Positions 17,398 to 26,640 of a stretch of 64,000 nt of DNA are shown piece by piece. The DNA lies in NCBI GenBank assembly GCA_902196205.1, contig CABIKM010000006.1, positions 29,724-93,723 on the forward strand, given 5' to 3'. Below the pieces are notes generated by a model. It saw nothing but the letters and a program-made list of their open reading frames with translations. It did no database searches and was not told where the DNA came from. A program made the position numbers and the translations under genes. How positions within the stretch are numbered: the first letter of the stretch is position 1; each line of letters begins with the position of its first letter. Source of the stretch: Candidatus Methylomirabilis lanthanidiphila. Lineage in GTDB: Bacteria; Methylomirabilota; Methylomirabilia; Methylomirabilales; Methylomirabilaceae.

Positions 17398-18642
17398 TCA
17401 GAGAAGCTGGACAATCAGTTCATTGGCCACGAGAAGCCCATGCTCGGTGATCTGCACCCTCCCCTCCTGCAGACGGAGGAAGCCATCATCCAGCAGACGG
17501 GTCACCCGATCCGACACAGCAAGATCTTCGATGCCAAGTAGATCCTTGAATGTCTGCACATTGAGTCCGCCTCGAAGCCGAAGCCCCAACATCAGACGCT
17601 CGGATCGCAGCATCTCAGCGGAAAGATCTTCTCTGCTGGCGATGGCCGTCCCACGCTCGGCAATAGCGGATACGTAGCGTGCCGGCAGTAGCTCATTACA
17701 AAACCGGCGTCCCGCAAGAAATGAGTGAGCTCCCGCTCCAATACCAAGGTATTCCTGGTGTTGCCAGTAGACCAGATTGTGTCGACATTGGAAACCTTGG
17801 CGCGCAAAGTTTGAGATTTCGTAATGCTCCAAGCCCGCGTCACGCAACCGGTCTATAGCCATCCGGTACATCGCTGCCTCTGTCTCTTCGTCGGGAAGCC
17901 CAATCTCACCTTGACGATGCTCCTTATAGAGAGGCGTTCCCTCTTCGAGGATCAGCCCATAGGCAGAGATGTGTTCAGGTCCTGCATCAATGGCCCAGTC
18001 AAGGGTCTTCGACCAATCGTCCGTACTCTGACCGGGCAGGCCAAACATCAGATCCAGATTGATGTTGCTGAAGCCGGCCTCACGGGCCATCCAGAAGGCC
18101 CGCTGGGCCTCGTGGACAGTATGAGCGCGGCCGATCCGTTGGAGGAGTCGGTCCTGAACAGCTTGAACCCCCAGACTCAGACGGGTCACCCCGCCCTCCC
18201 GCAGCGCAAGAAGCTTCGGAATATCTACCGTCCCAGGGTTGGCTTCGAGGGTGACCTCTGCGCCGGTCTCAAATGTGAAGACCGACCGACACTGATCGAG
18301 AACACCAATGAGTTGCGACGCGTTCAGTATTGAGGGCGTCCCGCCGCCAAAGAAGACAGAACAGACACGCCGGTGTCGGATCGCTTCTGGGGTGACGCAG
18401 CACGCAATCTCTTGCCCCAGCGCCTCCAGATACTGCCCCACTTGAACAGAATCGATGCGATAGCTGTTAAAGTCGCAGTAGTGACACCGTGACAGACAAT
18501 AGGGGATATGGATGTATAGACCAAAGGGTTCAAGGTTCAAGGTTCTAGGTTCTAAGTTGGGCTTCATCGTTCCGAGTTCCAGGTTCCGTGCTCCGGATTC
18601 TGAACGTGGAACGTTGAACCTGGAACTTTGCACCGTATTCAT
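17398..18642 (-). CDS. hemW: Radical SAM heme chaperone HemW with repeat-encoded N-terminus
   Basis: 414 residues. The radical SAM cluster motif is PYCLSRCHYCDF (CxxxCxxC plus Phe, as in HemW rather than HemN), with FFGGGTPS and the C-terminal HemN domain (GLRLRGGLNVQTF). The family usually opens with GLYIHIPYC. Here about 36 residues precede it, including near-heptapeptide repeats NLEPRTL/NLEPFGL encoded by a 7-bp array. The ATG at 18642 overlaps the lepB stop as ATGA, so the extended form is likely translated; the internal ATG before KPNLEP is the alternative. The role is heme trafficking; the name coproporphyrinogen oxidase is a common misannotation. Confidence 0.92.
   Translation of the reverse strand: MNTVQSSRFNVPRSESGARNLELGTMKPNLEPRTLNLEPFGLYIHIPYCLSRCHYCDFNSYRIDSVQVGQYLEALGQEIACCVTPEAIRHRRVCSVFFGGGTPSILNASQLIGVLDQCRSVFTFETGAEVTLEANPGTVDIPKLLALREGGVTRLSLGVQAVQDRLLQRIGRAHTVHEAQRAFWMAREAGFSNINLDLMFGLPGQSTDDWSKTLDWAIDAGPEHISAYGLILEEGTPLYKEHRQGEIGLPDEETEAAMYRMAIDRLRDAGLEHYEISNFARQGFQCRHNLVYWQHQEYLGIGAGAHSFLAGRRFCNELLPARYVSAIAERGTAIASREDLSAEMLRSERLMLGLRLRGGLNVQTFKDLLGIEDLAVSDRVTRLLDDGFLRLQEGRVQITEHGLLVANELIVQLL
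18528..18632. repeat. Heptad array f (15 units) at the 5' end of hemW
   Basis: GTTCAAG, GTTCAAG, GTTCTAG, GTTCTAA, GTTGGGC, TTCATCG, TTCCGAG, TTCCAGG, TTCCGTG, CTCCGGA, TTCTGAA, CGTGGAA, CGTTGAA, CCTGGAA, CTTTGCA, in exact phase. The left and right ends are inverted (GTTCAAG against CGTTGAAC). It is the longest-phased array here together with the one at 43782. Confidence 0.88.
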
Positions 18643-19277
18643 CGCACTAACATTCCAATTCGCTCCCAGCGGGGTCTGAAGCGCTCGCTGTCCCACGACC
18701 AGTAGATGATGAAGGCTTTCCCCCTGATCTTTTTCATATCAAGAAAACCCCAGAACCTGCTGTCCATACTATAATCCCGGTTGTCGCCCATCATGAAGAG
18801 TTGACCCGGCGCAGCGATGACCGGGCCGAAATCGTCCCGGGACGAACCCGGGTTCTCGAGCGTGACAGGATCCAGGTGAATTGCGTACGGCTCCGTCAGA
18901 GGCGTGTCGTTGATGTAGACCTGTTTCGCCCGAACCTCCACCTTCTCCCCCGGAAGGCCGACTATCCGCTTAATAAAGTCTCGTCCCTCATCCTGGGGGT
19001 ACTTGAAGACGATAATATCGCCTTGTTGGGGGTTCGTAAACCAATACACAAATTTGTTCACCAGAATGTGATCGCCGACCTGCAGCGTCTGAAGCATCGA
19101 CCCGGAGGGGATTTTAAAGGCCTGAACCACAAAGGTTCTGACCACCAGCGCCAGGAGAATCGCAATAACGATAGCCTCGGCATACTGGCGGAGAACCGAC
19201 TTGTCAGGCTTTGAGCCGGGTCGCGAGGCCCGCTCCTGACTCTCCTTCATCGTCTCATTCATCATCGGTCGCGTCAT
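18639..19277 (-). CDS. lepB: Signal peptidase I
   Basis: 212 residues. One membrane segment at about 30-48 ([20 protein letters not shown]), then the nucleophile Ser in IPSGSM (about 55-60), the general-base Lys in [12 protein letters not shown], and the [14 protein letters not shown] box. It removes signal peptides on the periplasmic face. It overlaps lepA at its start (ATGA) and hemW at its end (ATGA). The lepA-lepB order is classical. Confidence 0.96.
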   Translation of the reverse strand: MTRPMMNETMKESQERASRPGSKPDKSVLRQYAEAIVIAILLALVVRTFVVQAFKIPSGSMLQTLQVGDHILVNKFVYWFTNPQQGDIIVFKYPQDEGRDFIKRIVGLPGEKVEVRAKQVYINDTPLTEPYAIHLDPVTLENPGSSRDDFGPVIAAPGQLFMMGDNRDYSMDSRFWGFLDMKKIRGKAFIIYWSWDSERFRPRWERIGMLVR

Positions 19278-21082
19278 GAGGTGCTGACCTTCAGCACCGC
19301 CATGAAGGCCTCCTGTGGGATCTCGACCCTGCCCACCTGCTTCATCCTGCGCTTTCCCTCCTTCTGGCGCTCAAGCAACTTTCGCTTGCGGGTGATGTCC
19401 CCGCCATAGCATTTGGCCGTTACGTTTTTGCGTAAGGGGCGCACGCTGTCCCTTGCAATGACCTTGCCGCCAAGCGCGGCCTGAATCACCACCTCAAAAA
19501 GCTGCCTGGGAATCAACTCCTTCATGCGCTCCACCAGCATCCGGCCCCTGAGATAGGCCTGCTCCTTCGGCACAATACAGGAGAGCGCATCGACCGGCTC
19601 ACTATTAACCAGGATATCCAGCTTGACCAGGTGACTCTCCCGATAATCGATGAATTCATAGTCCAGGGAGGCGTAGCCTCGGGTAGCCGACTTCAGCCGG
19701 TCGTAGAAATCCATGACGATCTCATTGAGCGGAAGTTCATAGGTGATGACGACCCGACCGCCCTCCATGTACTCAACCCCGCGTTGAATCCCGCGCTTCT
19801 CCTGGCAGAGCGCGAAGATCGGACCAACGTACTCGCCCGGCGCCATAATGGAGGCCTTGATGTATGGCTCCTCAATCCATTCGATGGACTGCGGGGAAGG
19901 CAGGTCGCTGGGGTTGTCCACCTCAACGACGGTCCCGTCACTCTTGACCACTCGGTAGACCACGGTCGGCGCGGTGGTAATCAGCGTCAGGCTGAACTCG
20001 CGCTCCAGTCGCTCCTGAATGATCTCCATGTGAAGCAGGCCGAGGAAGCCGCACCGGAAGCCGAATCCCAGGGCCACCGACGTCTCCGGCGCAAAGCTAA
20101 ATGAAAAATCGTTGAGGCGGAGCTTCTCCAGCGCCTCCTTTAACTCCAGGTACTGTTCGGTCTCGGTGGGATACAGACCGGCAAACACCATGGGCCGGAC
20201 CTCTTTAAATCCCGGCAGCGGCTCGGTCGTCGGCCTGTCTTCGGCAGTCATAGTATCCCCAACCCTGGTGTGACGGACGTCCTTGATTCCCGCAATGATG
20301 TACCCGACCTCTCCGGCCGACAGGATATCTATGGGGCGCATCTGGGGCGTGAAAACGCCGATTTGTAATACGTCGAACGCCGCGCCGGTGGACATCAGAA
20401 GTATCCGCATCCCCGCCCGCACCTGTCCTTCATACAGCCGGACATACACGATCACGCCCTGGTATGGGTCGAATGACGAGTCGAAGATCAGCGCTTTCAG
20501 AGGCGCGTCCCTGGAGCCTGTTGGAGGCGGAATCCGCTTGATGACCGCCTCGATGACCTCTTCAGTTCCGATCCCCTGCTTTGCGCTGCACAGGATCGCC
20601 TCAGAGGCATCGATGGCCAGGGTCTCTTCTATCTGCGCCTTCACCCGCGCAATATCGGCATTCGGCAGGTCGATCTTGTTGATGACGGGGACAATAACCA
20701 GGTCGTGTTCCATGGCGAGATGCACATTGGCGAGCGTCTGCGCCTCCACCCCCTGGACGGCGTCGACCACGAGCAACGCGCCCTCGCACGCAGAGAGGCT
20801 CCGCGAGACCTCGTAGCTGAAGTCCACATGGCCGGGGGTGTCGATCAGATTGAGAATATGATCTTGCGCGCCTGGCCGCTTATAGTGGAGGCGAACGGCC
20901 TTCGCCTTGATGGTAATGCCCCGTTCCCGTTCAAGATCCATGCGATCCAGAACCTGGGCCTCCATCTCACGGGGCGCGAGCGCCCCGGTCGCCTCCAGGA
21001 TCCGATCGGCGAGGGTCGACTTGCCATGATCGATATGCGCAATAATGGAAAAGTTCCGGATTTGCTGCAGTGTAATCGCCAT
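19274..21082 (-). CDS. lepA: Elongation factor 4 (LepA)
   Basis: 602 residues. GTPase motifs: [10 protein letters not shown] (about 15-24), [14 protein letters not shown]. The C-terminal LepA-specific domain ([12 protein letters not shown]..., then [22 protein letters not shown] near the end) separates it from EF-G. It back-translocates or remodels stalled ribosomes. The stop overlaps lepB as ATGA; ispB ends 30 nt upstream. Confidence 0.97.
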   Translation of the reverse strand: MAITLQQIRNFSIIAHIDHGKSTLADRILEATGALAPREMEAQVLDRMDLERERGITIKAKAVRLHYKRPGAQDHILNLIDTPGHVDFSYEVSRSLSACEGALLVVDAVQGVEAQTLANVHLAMEHDLVIVPVINKIDLPNADIARVKAQIEETLAIDASEAILCSAKQGIGTEEVIEAVIKRIPPPTGSRDAPLKALIFDSSFDPYQGVIVYVRLYEGQVRAGMRILLMSTGAAFDVLQIGVFTPQMRPIDILSAGEVGYIIAGIKDVRHTRVGDTMTAEDRPTTEPLPGFKEVRPMVFAGLYPTETEQYLELKEALEKLRLNDFSFSFAPETSVALGFGFRCGFLGLLHMEIIQERLEREFSLTLITTAPTVVYRVVKSDGTVVEVDNPSDLPSPQSIEWIEEPYIKASIMAPGEYVGPIFALCQEKRGIQRGVEYMEGGRVVITYELPLNEIVMDFYDRLKSATRGYASLDYEFIDYRESHLVKLDILVNSEPVDALSCIVPKEQAYLRGRMLVERMKELIPRQLFEVVIQAALGGKVIARDSVRPLRKNVTAKCYGGDITRKRKLLERQKEGKRRMKQVGRVEIPQEAFMAVLKVSTS

Positions 21083-21112
21083 GACGCTACAGGCGAGAAA
21101 GGAGTTCGGTTA

Positions 21113-22090
21113 TCACCAGTCTCGATCTCCGACAAAATCGACCATCAGGACAAGCGAGCGCTTGGCGGCCGAATCCGGAAAGAAGCCGAGCGAGGTCTTG
21201 GCTTTCTTGAGGTAGGTGCGGACCAGCTCCATCGTGGCCGAAACGGCGCCGTATCGTTCTACGATCGCCTTCACCTCTGCCAGGTCGGACTCGCCGAGGG
21301 TCGTCTGCGCGGCCAGCTCTCTGATCCTGCCCTGATCGGCCTCTGAGCCTGCCCGCATCACGTGGAGCACGGGAAACGTCACCTTCCCCTCCTTGAAATC
21401 GTTACCCACGGGCTTACCCAGCCGGTCCTCCTCGGCGACAAAGTCCAGCGCGTCATCGACCAACTGGAACCCAATCCCCAGATTCAGGCCAAACTCGGTC
21501 AACGCCGCCACCTCTTCCGCCGGCCTCCCGGCGATGAGGGCGCCGGTCCGACATGCGACAGAGATCAGGGCGGCGGTCTTTGACGTAATGATGTTCAGAT
21601 ATTCGTGATACGCAAGGTCGAGATTTCCGGCCATCTGGGCTTCGCGCACCTGGCCCTCAATCATCCGGACCGTCGCATCGGCAAAGGCCCGCATGACTGC
21701 CAGGTCGCCGTCGATCACCAGCATCTGGAGTGATCTGGCATACAGGAAATCGCCGGCCAGCACAGAGATCTGAGACCCCCAGGTACTGTTCGCCGACGGC
21801 AGCCCGCGGCGCTTGTCGGCGCGATCGATGATATCATCATGGATCAGTGTGGCTGCATGCATATACTCGGCCACCACCGCCAAGTCGATGTTGCGCGCCC
21901 CGCCGCCATAACCGCAGAGCTTGGCCGACAGCAACAGCAATGCAGGCCGGACCCGTTTCCCGCCGCTCTTGAGGACATACCGGATGATCTCGGAGATCAA
22001 CTCGACATCGCCGCTGATGTCTTGGAGCAGCCGCTCTTCGACCAGGGCGAGTTCAGGAGCCACAGGGGAGAGAATCGTCTCAGCAATCAT
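21113..22090 (-). CDS. ispB: Polyprenyl diphosphate synthase (octaprenyl type, IspB-like)
   Basis: 325 residues, all-alpha isoprenoid synthase. First Asp-rich motif LIHDDIIDRADKRRG (about 87-101), second QLVDDALDF; GGKRVRPALLLL opens the substrate site. The first motif is DDxxD with no large residue enforcing short chains, which fits a long-chain product for a quinone side chain; chain length cannot be fixed from sequence alone. It lies in an apparent operon between a GT39 glycosyltransferase and lepA. Confidence 0.9.
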   Translation of the reverse strand: MIAETILSPVAPELALVEERLLQDISGDVELISEIIRYVLKSGGKRVRPALLLLSAKLCGYGGGARNIDLAVVAEYMHAATLIHDDIIDRADKRRGLPSANSTWGSQISVLAGDFLYARSLQMLVIDGDLAVMRAFADATVRMIEGQVREAQMAGNLDLAYHEYLNIITSKTAALISVACRTGALIAGRPAEEVAALTEFGLNLGIGFQLVDDALDFVAEEDRLGKPVGNDFKEGKVTFPVLHVMRAGSEADQGRIRELAAQTTLGESDLAEVKAIVERYGAVSATMELVRTYLKKAKTSLGFFPDSAAKRSLVLMVDFVGDRDW

Positions 22091-22105
22091 GCGCGCGCCT
22101 CTACG

Positions 22106-23821
22106 TCAATCGGGTCTGTCTTTCGGACCATAACGGTTAGAGTATAGGACATACCCCCCTCGCCTGTCCAAGGGGAAAATGTCCGGGACCTCCCGCAGGC
22201 GGGTCTCTGCGGCTATCCTGGCAATGATGAAGAGCTGCCCATGATCGGTCATAAGACGCTGAAACTCTGCCTCCTCGCCTTTTCTAATGATCGCAACCGG
22301 TCGTTCCGAGTAAAACACAAGGCTGGGCGCGTTCAGATCATAGGTCGCCAAACGGCCGATGGGGCGAAGCTCTTGCCTGGCGATGAGGGCAAAGTCCCGA
22401 AGGGATTTCTGAAGACTCTCCTGGACGGCCGGGGCAATCCGATATACAGCCAGCACCAGGCTGAGGATCATTGTCCCCGCCATCGCAGCCGCCGCCGCAT
22501 TCCCCTGCCCTCGCCGCCGGGCCGCGACCGCAAGGGTCAATCCAAGCAGAAAGAGGACGGCCAACACGTACGGTGCGAGTCCAAACTCAAATGGGGGGAT
22601 GTCAGGCGCCTCTCGGAGGCGGATGCGATCGGCAAGAGAAGGGAGCCAGAGAAGGAACGCCGCAAGCGAACAGGTCATCCCGCCCACGAGCCAGTCACAT
22701 GCCCTCGCCCATCCCCCCGCCTGCCGTCGTTCGTCGAGGCCGACATCTCCTGCGATCCCCGCCAGCAAGGCGAGCGCAGGGACGGCAGGAAAGATATACG
22801 AGGGGAGTTTCGTACGGGAGAATGAGAAAAAGAGTACGACCACGCCGCACCAGACCCACAGAAAGAGCAACAGCTCCTGCCGTTCGGACAGTTCGGCGCG
22901 GAGTCGACTCCGGATCGTCCAGAGTCGGCCAAAGGCATCGGGTAGCGTCCCGCTCCACGGGAAAAAGCCGAAAACGACTACCGGTAAGAAATACAAAATG
23001 CCCCCGACATGACCCGATATCACGCCCAGATAGCGGTTCAGATGGTGCTGCACAACAAATACTTGAACGAACGCCCAACCATTCTCACGCAGGACCAATA
23101 CATACCATGGCAGCGCGATCACGGCAAACAGGCCAATACCGGGAAGCAGGCGGAGTCTTGAGAGGGTCGCCCGACCCTTTCTACGAATAGCCAGAAACAG
23201 GCCGACGACCAATCCGGGCAGCAGAAGGCCGATAGGGCCCTTCGTGAGAACGGCAAGCGCTATGGCGACATACCCGGCGAATGGGAGACGCTCGCGCGTC
23301 CTGTCTGTCGCCAGATAGACCTCGAAAAAACAGAAGAGCGCCCAGGTTGTGCAAAAGGCCAGCGCCATGTCGGTGACGGCTGCCCGCGCCAGGGCGACGG
23401 TCCCGACGTTCGCAGCAAAGGCCAGCGCAGCGACACAAGCAGCTCGTCGACTCAGCCGTTGCCGTCCGAACAGATAGATCGACAGTGTGAGGCCGGTCGC
23501 AAAGACGGCAGACCAGAATCGAGCCGCGTACTCGCCGATCCCGAATCCTTTGTAGGCCAACGCGATCAGCCAGTAAAACAAGATCGGTTTGTCGAAGCGG
23601 GGCTGGAAATTGAAATGGGGTGTGATCCAGTCGCCGGAGATCAGCATCTCCCTCGCCGTTTCGGCGTAGGCCGGCTCGTCGGCGTCAAAGAGCGGGAGCG
23701 AATCCAGGCGACAGAAAAAGAGGAGGAGGCTCACACCGAGAAGGAGGGTCACCACCGCAACTTCTCGGACCCATCGGGGGGAGCGGGTTGCAGCAGGTAT
23801 CGCCTTCTCAGGTGTGCCCAT
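22106..23821 (-). CDS. GT39/ArnT-like membrane glycosyltransferase
   Basis: 571 residues from the ATG at 23821; the longer open frame upstream is antisense to or overlaps the PAP2 gene and is not supported. After a short cytoplasmic start comes a first membrane segment (about 20-40), then the luminal loop DADEPAYAETAREML that marks the ArnT/PMT family and carries the catalytic acid, followed by 10 or more hydrophobic segments. It likely transfers a sugar from an undecaprenyl-phosphate donor to lipid A, protein or another acceptor; the acceptor is unknown. It overlaps the PAP2 phosphatase gene by 14 nt, which suggests a shared lipid-carrier role. Confidence 0.88.
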   Translation of the reverse strand: MGTPEKAIPAATRSPRWVREVAVVTLLLGVSLLLFFCRLDSLPLFDADEPAYAETAREMLISGDWITPHFNFQPRFDKPILFYWLIALAYKGFGIGEYAARFWSAVFATGLTLSIYLFGRQRLSRRAACVAALAFAANVGTVALARAAVTDMALAFCTTWALFCFFEVYLATDRTRERLPFAGYVAIALAVLTKGPIGLLLPGLVVGLFLAIRRKGRATLSRLRLLPGIGLFAVIALPWYVLVLRENGWAFVQVFVVQHHLNRYLGVISGHVGGILYFLPVVVFGFFPWSGTLPDAFGRLWTIRSRLRAELSERQELLLFLWVWCGVVVLFFSFSRTKLPSYIFPAVPALALLAGIAGDVGLDERRQAGGWARACDWLVGGMTCSLAAFLLWLPSLADRIRLREAPDIPPFEFGLAPYVLAVLFLLGLTLAVAARRRGQGNAAAAAMAGTMILSLVLAVYRIAPAVQESLQKSLRDFALIARQELRPIGRLATYDLNAPSLVFYSERPVAIIRKGEEAEFQRLMTDHGQLFIIARIAAETRLREVPDIFPLDRRGGYVLYSNRYGPKDRPD

Positions 23822-24470
23822 GCACAGGGGAAAAGGCCGCAAACCGACAGACGATCCAACCCGCCAGGATCCCGACAGCAGCTCCGGCCACAACGTCAGA
23901 TGGAAAGTGCTTGGCGAGATACACCCTTGAGAGGGCGACCAGGCCGGCCAGGCCGTAGAAGAGCAACATATACCTGGGATAGGCACGGGCAAGAACAAAT
24001 GCCAGAGCGAAGGCGGTTACAGCATGGCCTGAGGGAAATGAAATAAAGCCGGCTCCCTTGCCAAGACATGGAAACTCGGAAAAGAATTGGCCCGACTTTT
24101 CAGTAAGCGGCCGGGCTCGGCAAAACAGGTGCTTAAAGAGCTGACCGGAAAGACTGCTCACAACCACCGCAAATAATCCGAGTCTGCCCGCGAGCGCTTC
24201 TCGAGGTCTTCCAGCCTTCAGGCCGATGACCAAGAGCATCCCGGCAATAGCGGCATCCGCCAGGCCGTATCCCATGGCAGTGATCGCCGTCGCGACTCGC
24301 AGCCCCCACTCGCTCTGTACCGAAAGGATAAATCCCTTCACTGAACCGTCAATGTACCATATCAGGAAAGGCAGTACGACCAGTGACGCGGTGATATAAC
24401 CTAACACCTTCCTGTCGGACGACTGGGCGAGCGACCCGGAGGGCGTCTGGTAATTTTGCGACCTTAGCAT
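23808..24470 (-). CDS. PAP2-family membrane phosphatase
   Basis: 220 residues from ATG 24470. The three phosphatase motifs are present: KHLFCRARPL (K-x6-RP), FPSGHAV, and SRVYLAKHFPSDVVAG with the catalytic His. About five to six hydrophobic segments. The family dephosphorylates undecaprenyl diphosphate, phosphatidic acid or lipid A phosphates. Pairing with a GT39 transferase points to the undecaprenyl or lipid A side, by inference. It lies 16 nt after the SHOCT gene. Confidence 0.88.
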   Translation of the reverse strand: MLRSQNYQTPSGSLAQSSDRKVLGYITASLVVLPFLIWYIDGSVKGFILSVQSEWGLRVATAITAMGYGLADAAIAGMLLVIGLKAGRPREALAGRLGLFAVVVSSLSGQLFKHLFCRARPLTEKSGQFFSEFPCLGKGAGFISFPSGHAVTAFALAFVLARAYPRYMLLFYGLAGLVALSRVYLAKHFPSDVVAGAAVGILAGWIVCRFAAFSPVHGHT

Positions 24471-24486
24471 GATCCCATCTGTCCCT

Positions 24487-24747
24487 TCACAGTAAATCGC
24501 GCTTCTTGGCCTCGAACTCTTCCTTCCCGATTTCACCCCTCGCATACCGCTTTTTGAGGATTTCGATGGCCGATTCCTCCGGACGCTGGATAGACTGAAT
24601 TCTGGAACCGGCCTGCCAGAGCCAACGAACCGCCAGCACCAGCACCAGCAAGATAAGGAGCCAGAAGGCCGTCAGCATGACCATCCAGAGGATCCCCCAT
24701 CCCCAGAACCAGGAGTCATGCGCCATCCCTTCCCACTGCATCGTCAT
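24487..24747 (-). CDS. Small membrane protein with C-terminal SHOCT domain
   Basis: 86 residues. A Trp-rich opening, a single strong membrane segment (about 18-45, WMVMLTAFWLLILLVLVLAV), and a SHOCT tail (AIEILKKRYARGEIGKEEFEAKKRDL) in which the GEI.KEEFE pattern is diagnostic. SHOCT is a short motif of unknown, probably oligomerising, function. The ATG overlaps the stop of the K+ channel gene (ATGA), so the two are coupled. Confidence 0.85.
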   Translation of the reverse strand: MTMQWEGMAHDSWFWGWGILWMVMLTAFWLLILLVLVLAVRWLWQAGSRIQSIQRPEESAIEILKKRYARGEIGKEEFEAKKRDLL

Positions 24748-25745
24748 TGTGGCGCGCTCGTTTCCACTCGCCGCTCCAACCCTCTCAGGCGGGCAATCTC
24801 TCCCAAGGCGACGAGGTGATCCCCAACCGCAATCTTTTCATCCATAGAGGGATCAAAGATCATACCCCCAGACGCCCGCTTGATTGCCACCACAATCACC
24901 CCTCGCTCCTGGCACAGCCCCGAGTCGCGCAGCGTGACTCCCTCACATGGAGATCCCAGGGGTACGACGATCTCCTCAAGCTGCAACTCGAGACTGTGAT
25001 AGTGCGTGGCCAGCTCAATGATATCCACCACGGCGGGACGGAGGGCCGCCTGAGCCATGCGGTGCCCCCCCATCGCATAGGGCGAGATGACCTTGTCGGC
25101 TCCAGCATGGGCGAGTGTTCGTTCGCTCCGCTCCGTCTCAGCCCTGGCAACGACAAAGATAGAGGGATTCAGCTCCTTGGCTGTAAGGGTCACGAAGACA
25201 TTGTCCGCATCGACAGGCAGGGTAGCAAAAAGGCCTTTGGCCTGCATCGCTCCGGCCGTCAGTAGAACCTTCTCATCGGTGGCATCCCCTCTGAGCAGAA
25301 GGTAGCCCGCTTCCTCCACCTTGCGAATCCGCTCTTCATCCTGCTCAATGACCACAAACGGGACTGGCTTTGAGGCCAATTCGCGGCAGATCACCTCTCC
25401 GATGCGACCGCACCCACATACTAGATAGTGGTCCGTCAGGGCGCCAATTCGCTTCTCCATTCGCTTCCTCCCGAAGAACTCCTGAAACTCCCCCTCCACC
25501 ACTTTTGCGGTAATGGTGACCGCGGTATAAAACACGACCCCCAAGCCGCCAATCAGGAGCCCGATCGTAAAGATCATGCCGACCGAGCTTAAGGGTCTTA
25601 CCTCGCGAAATCCGACCGTGGAGAGGGTGATGACCGTCATATAGAGGGCTTCGAGCCATGTATACTCCTCGAAGAAATGATACCCCAAGACCCCTGCGAT
25701 CACCACCACCACTAGGAACAGCGCGGCGATCCGTAGCCTTGCCAA
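24744..25745 (-). CDS. Two-TM potassium channel with RCK (TrkA-N/TrkA-C) domains
   Basis: 333 residues: helix 1 (about 5-25), a pore helix and filter region VITLSTVGFREV (about 37-48), helix 2 (about 57-80), then a Rossmann RCK domain (YLVCGCGRIGEVICREL, about 109-125) and a TrkA-C domain at the end. It resembles MthK-type ion channels gated by cytosolic ligands. The filter reads TVGFRE instead of TVGYGD; Phe for Tyr is common in this group, and Arg after it is unusual for K+ selectivity, so selectivity is uncertain. It follows the PfpI gene by 30 nt. Confidence 0.88.
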   Translation of the reverse strand: MARLRIAALFLVVVVIAGVLGYHFFEEYTWLEALYMTVITLSTVGFREVRPLSSVGMIFTIGLLIGGLGVVFYTAVTITAKVVEGEFQEFFGRKRMEKRIGALTDHYLVCGCGRIGEVICRELASKPVPFVVIEQDEERIRKVEEAGYLLLRGDATDEKVLLTAGAMQAKGLFATLPVDADNVFVTLTAKELNPSIFVVARAETERSERTLAHAGADKVISPYAMGGHRMAQAALRPAVVDIIELATHYHSLELQLEEIVVPLGSPCEGVTLRDSGLCQERGVIVVAIKRASGGMIFDPSMDEKIAVGDHLVALGEIARLRGLERRVETSAPQ

Positions 25746-25775
25746 AGACGATACCCCTCCGTCGCACGATGATAG

Positions 25776-26363
25776 TTAGGGCTCGATTTTGGAACCCAAT
25801 ACGTCTAGGAACTTGCGCATCCATTCGGGATGGCCGGGCCAGGCGGCGGCCGTCACCAAGTTGCCATCCACATACGCGTTGGAAAAGGTGGCATTCACCT
25901 CTTCCCACGTGGCGCCGGCCCGGATCAGCTCAGGCCGCACAGCCGGATAGGAGGTGCAGCGTTTGCCCTCCACAACCCCGGCAGCCGTTAAGAGTTGCTG
26001 TCCATGGCAAATGGATGCAATTGGTTTATTCTCCTTTGCAAAGTGGCGGACGAGGTCAAGCACCTTCTCGTTCAGGCGAAGGTACTCCGGTGAGCGCCCC
26101 CCCGGGATCACCAGGGCGTCGTAATCTCTGGGTCTGATCCTGGCGAACGTCGCGTTGATGGCGAAGTTGTGGCCCCGCTTCTCGCTGTACGTCTGGTCTC
26201 CTTCGAAGTCGTGGACGGCTGTCCGGATTGTTTCGCCGGCCTTCTTGCCGGGGCAGACCGCATGGACCGTGTGCCCCACCATGGTGAGCATCTGAAAGGG
26301 GACCATCGCCTCGTAGTCCTCGACAAAATCCCCCACCAGCATCAGAATCTTTTTAGCCGCCAT
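25776..26363 (-). CDS. DJ-1/PfpI family protein
   Basis: 195 residues from ATG 26363, with GGAAGAGG directly before it. The nucleophile elbow [14 protein letters not shown] carries the conserved Cys; a Glu early in the chain (VEDYEAM) fits the partner acid. [12 protein letters not shown] is the oxyanion region. Members act as deglycases, glyoxalases or general stress proteins; exact activity cannot be told. A longer frame that begins in the composite repeat upstream is not real. Confidence 0.9.
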   Translation of the reverse strand: MAAKKILMLVGDFVEDYEAMVPFQMLTMVGHTVHAVCPGKKAGETIRTAVHDFEGDQTYSEKRGHNFAINATFARIRPRDYDALVIPGGRSPEYLRLNEKVLDLVRHFAKENKPIASICHGQQLLTAAGVVEGKRCTSYPAVRPELIRAGATWEEVNATFSNAYVDGNLVTAAAWPGHPEWMRKFLDVLGSKIEP

Positions 26364-26408
26364 CCTCTTCCTCCTTGTATACGCGAGGGTATACGTCTTA
26401 GACGGTTT

Positions 26409-26640
26409 GTCATTCCGGGCTTGACCCCGGATCGGGTCCGGGGCAGGCTCCGGAATCCAGCGCCCTTCTGGATTCCCGCTTTCGCGGGAATACCGCATGC
26501 GCCGGTGGCGCGCCCATGGGGATGAAAGTCGATACCCCGCACCCCCTCACCTGTATCCTCTCCCCCAGGTGAGGGGAGAGGAGATCTTTGTTGATCCTCC
26601 TCGCCCCTTGCGGGAGAGGGTTGGGGTGAGGGGACGTTCT
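26409..26640. repeat. Composite dispersed repeat, copy 1
   Basis: Starts TGTCATTCCGGGCTTGACCC, then GGATTCCCGC-TTTC-GCGGGAAT (a hairpin), CCGCATGCGCCGGTGGCGCG followed by CCATGGGGATGAAAGTCG, then two facing arms CTCTCCCCC...GGGGAGAGGAGATCTT and CGCCCCTTGCGGGAGAGGGTTGGGGTGAGGGGAC. The same blocks in the same order recur at 63702. In coding frames the first block gives the SRESGNP-like peptide often seen in spurious ORFs. Confidence 0.85.

Noticed and set aside
23822..23998. Extended N-terminus of the GT39 transferase
   Set aside because: It overlaps the PAP2 gene in another frame, and ATG 23821 is followed by a normal cytosolic start and first helix.
26364..26498. N-terminal extension of the PfpI/DJ-1 protein (SRESGNP...)
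   Set aside because: The extra residues come from the composite repeat; ATG 26363 has a strong ribosome-binding site and gives the usual length.
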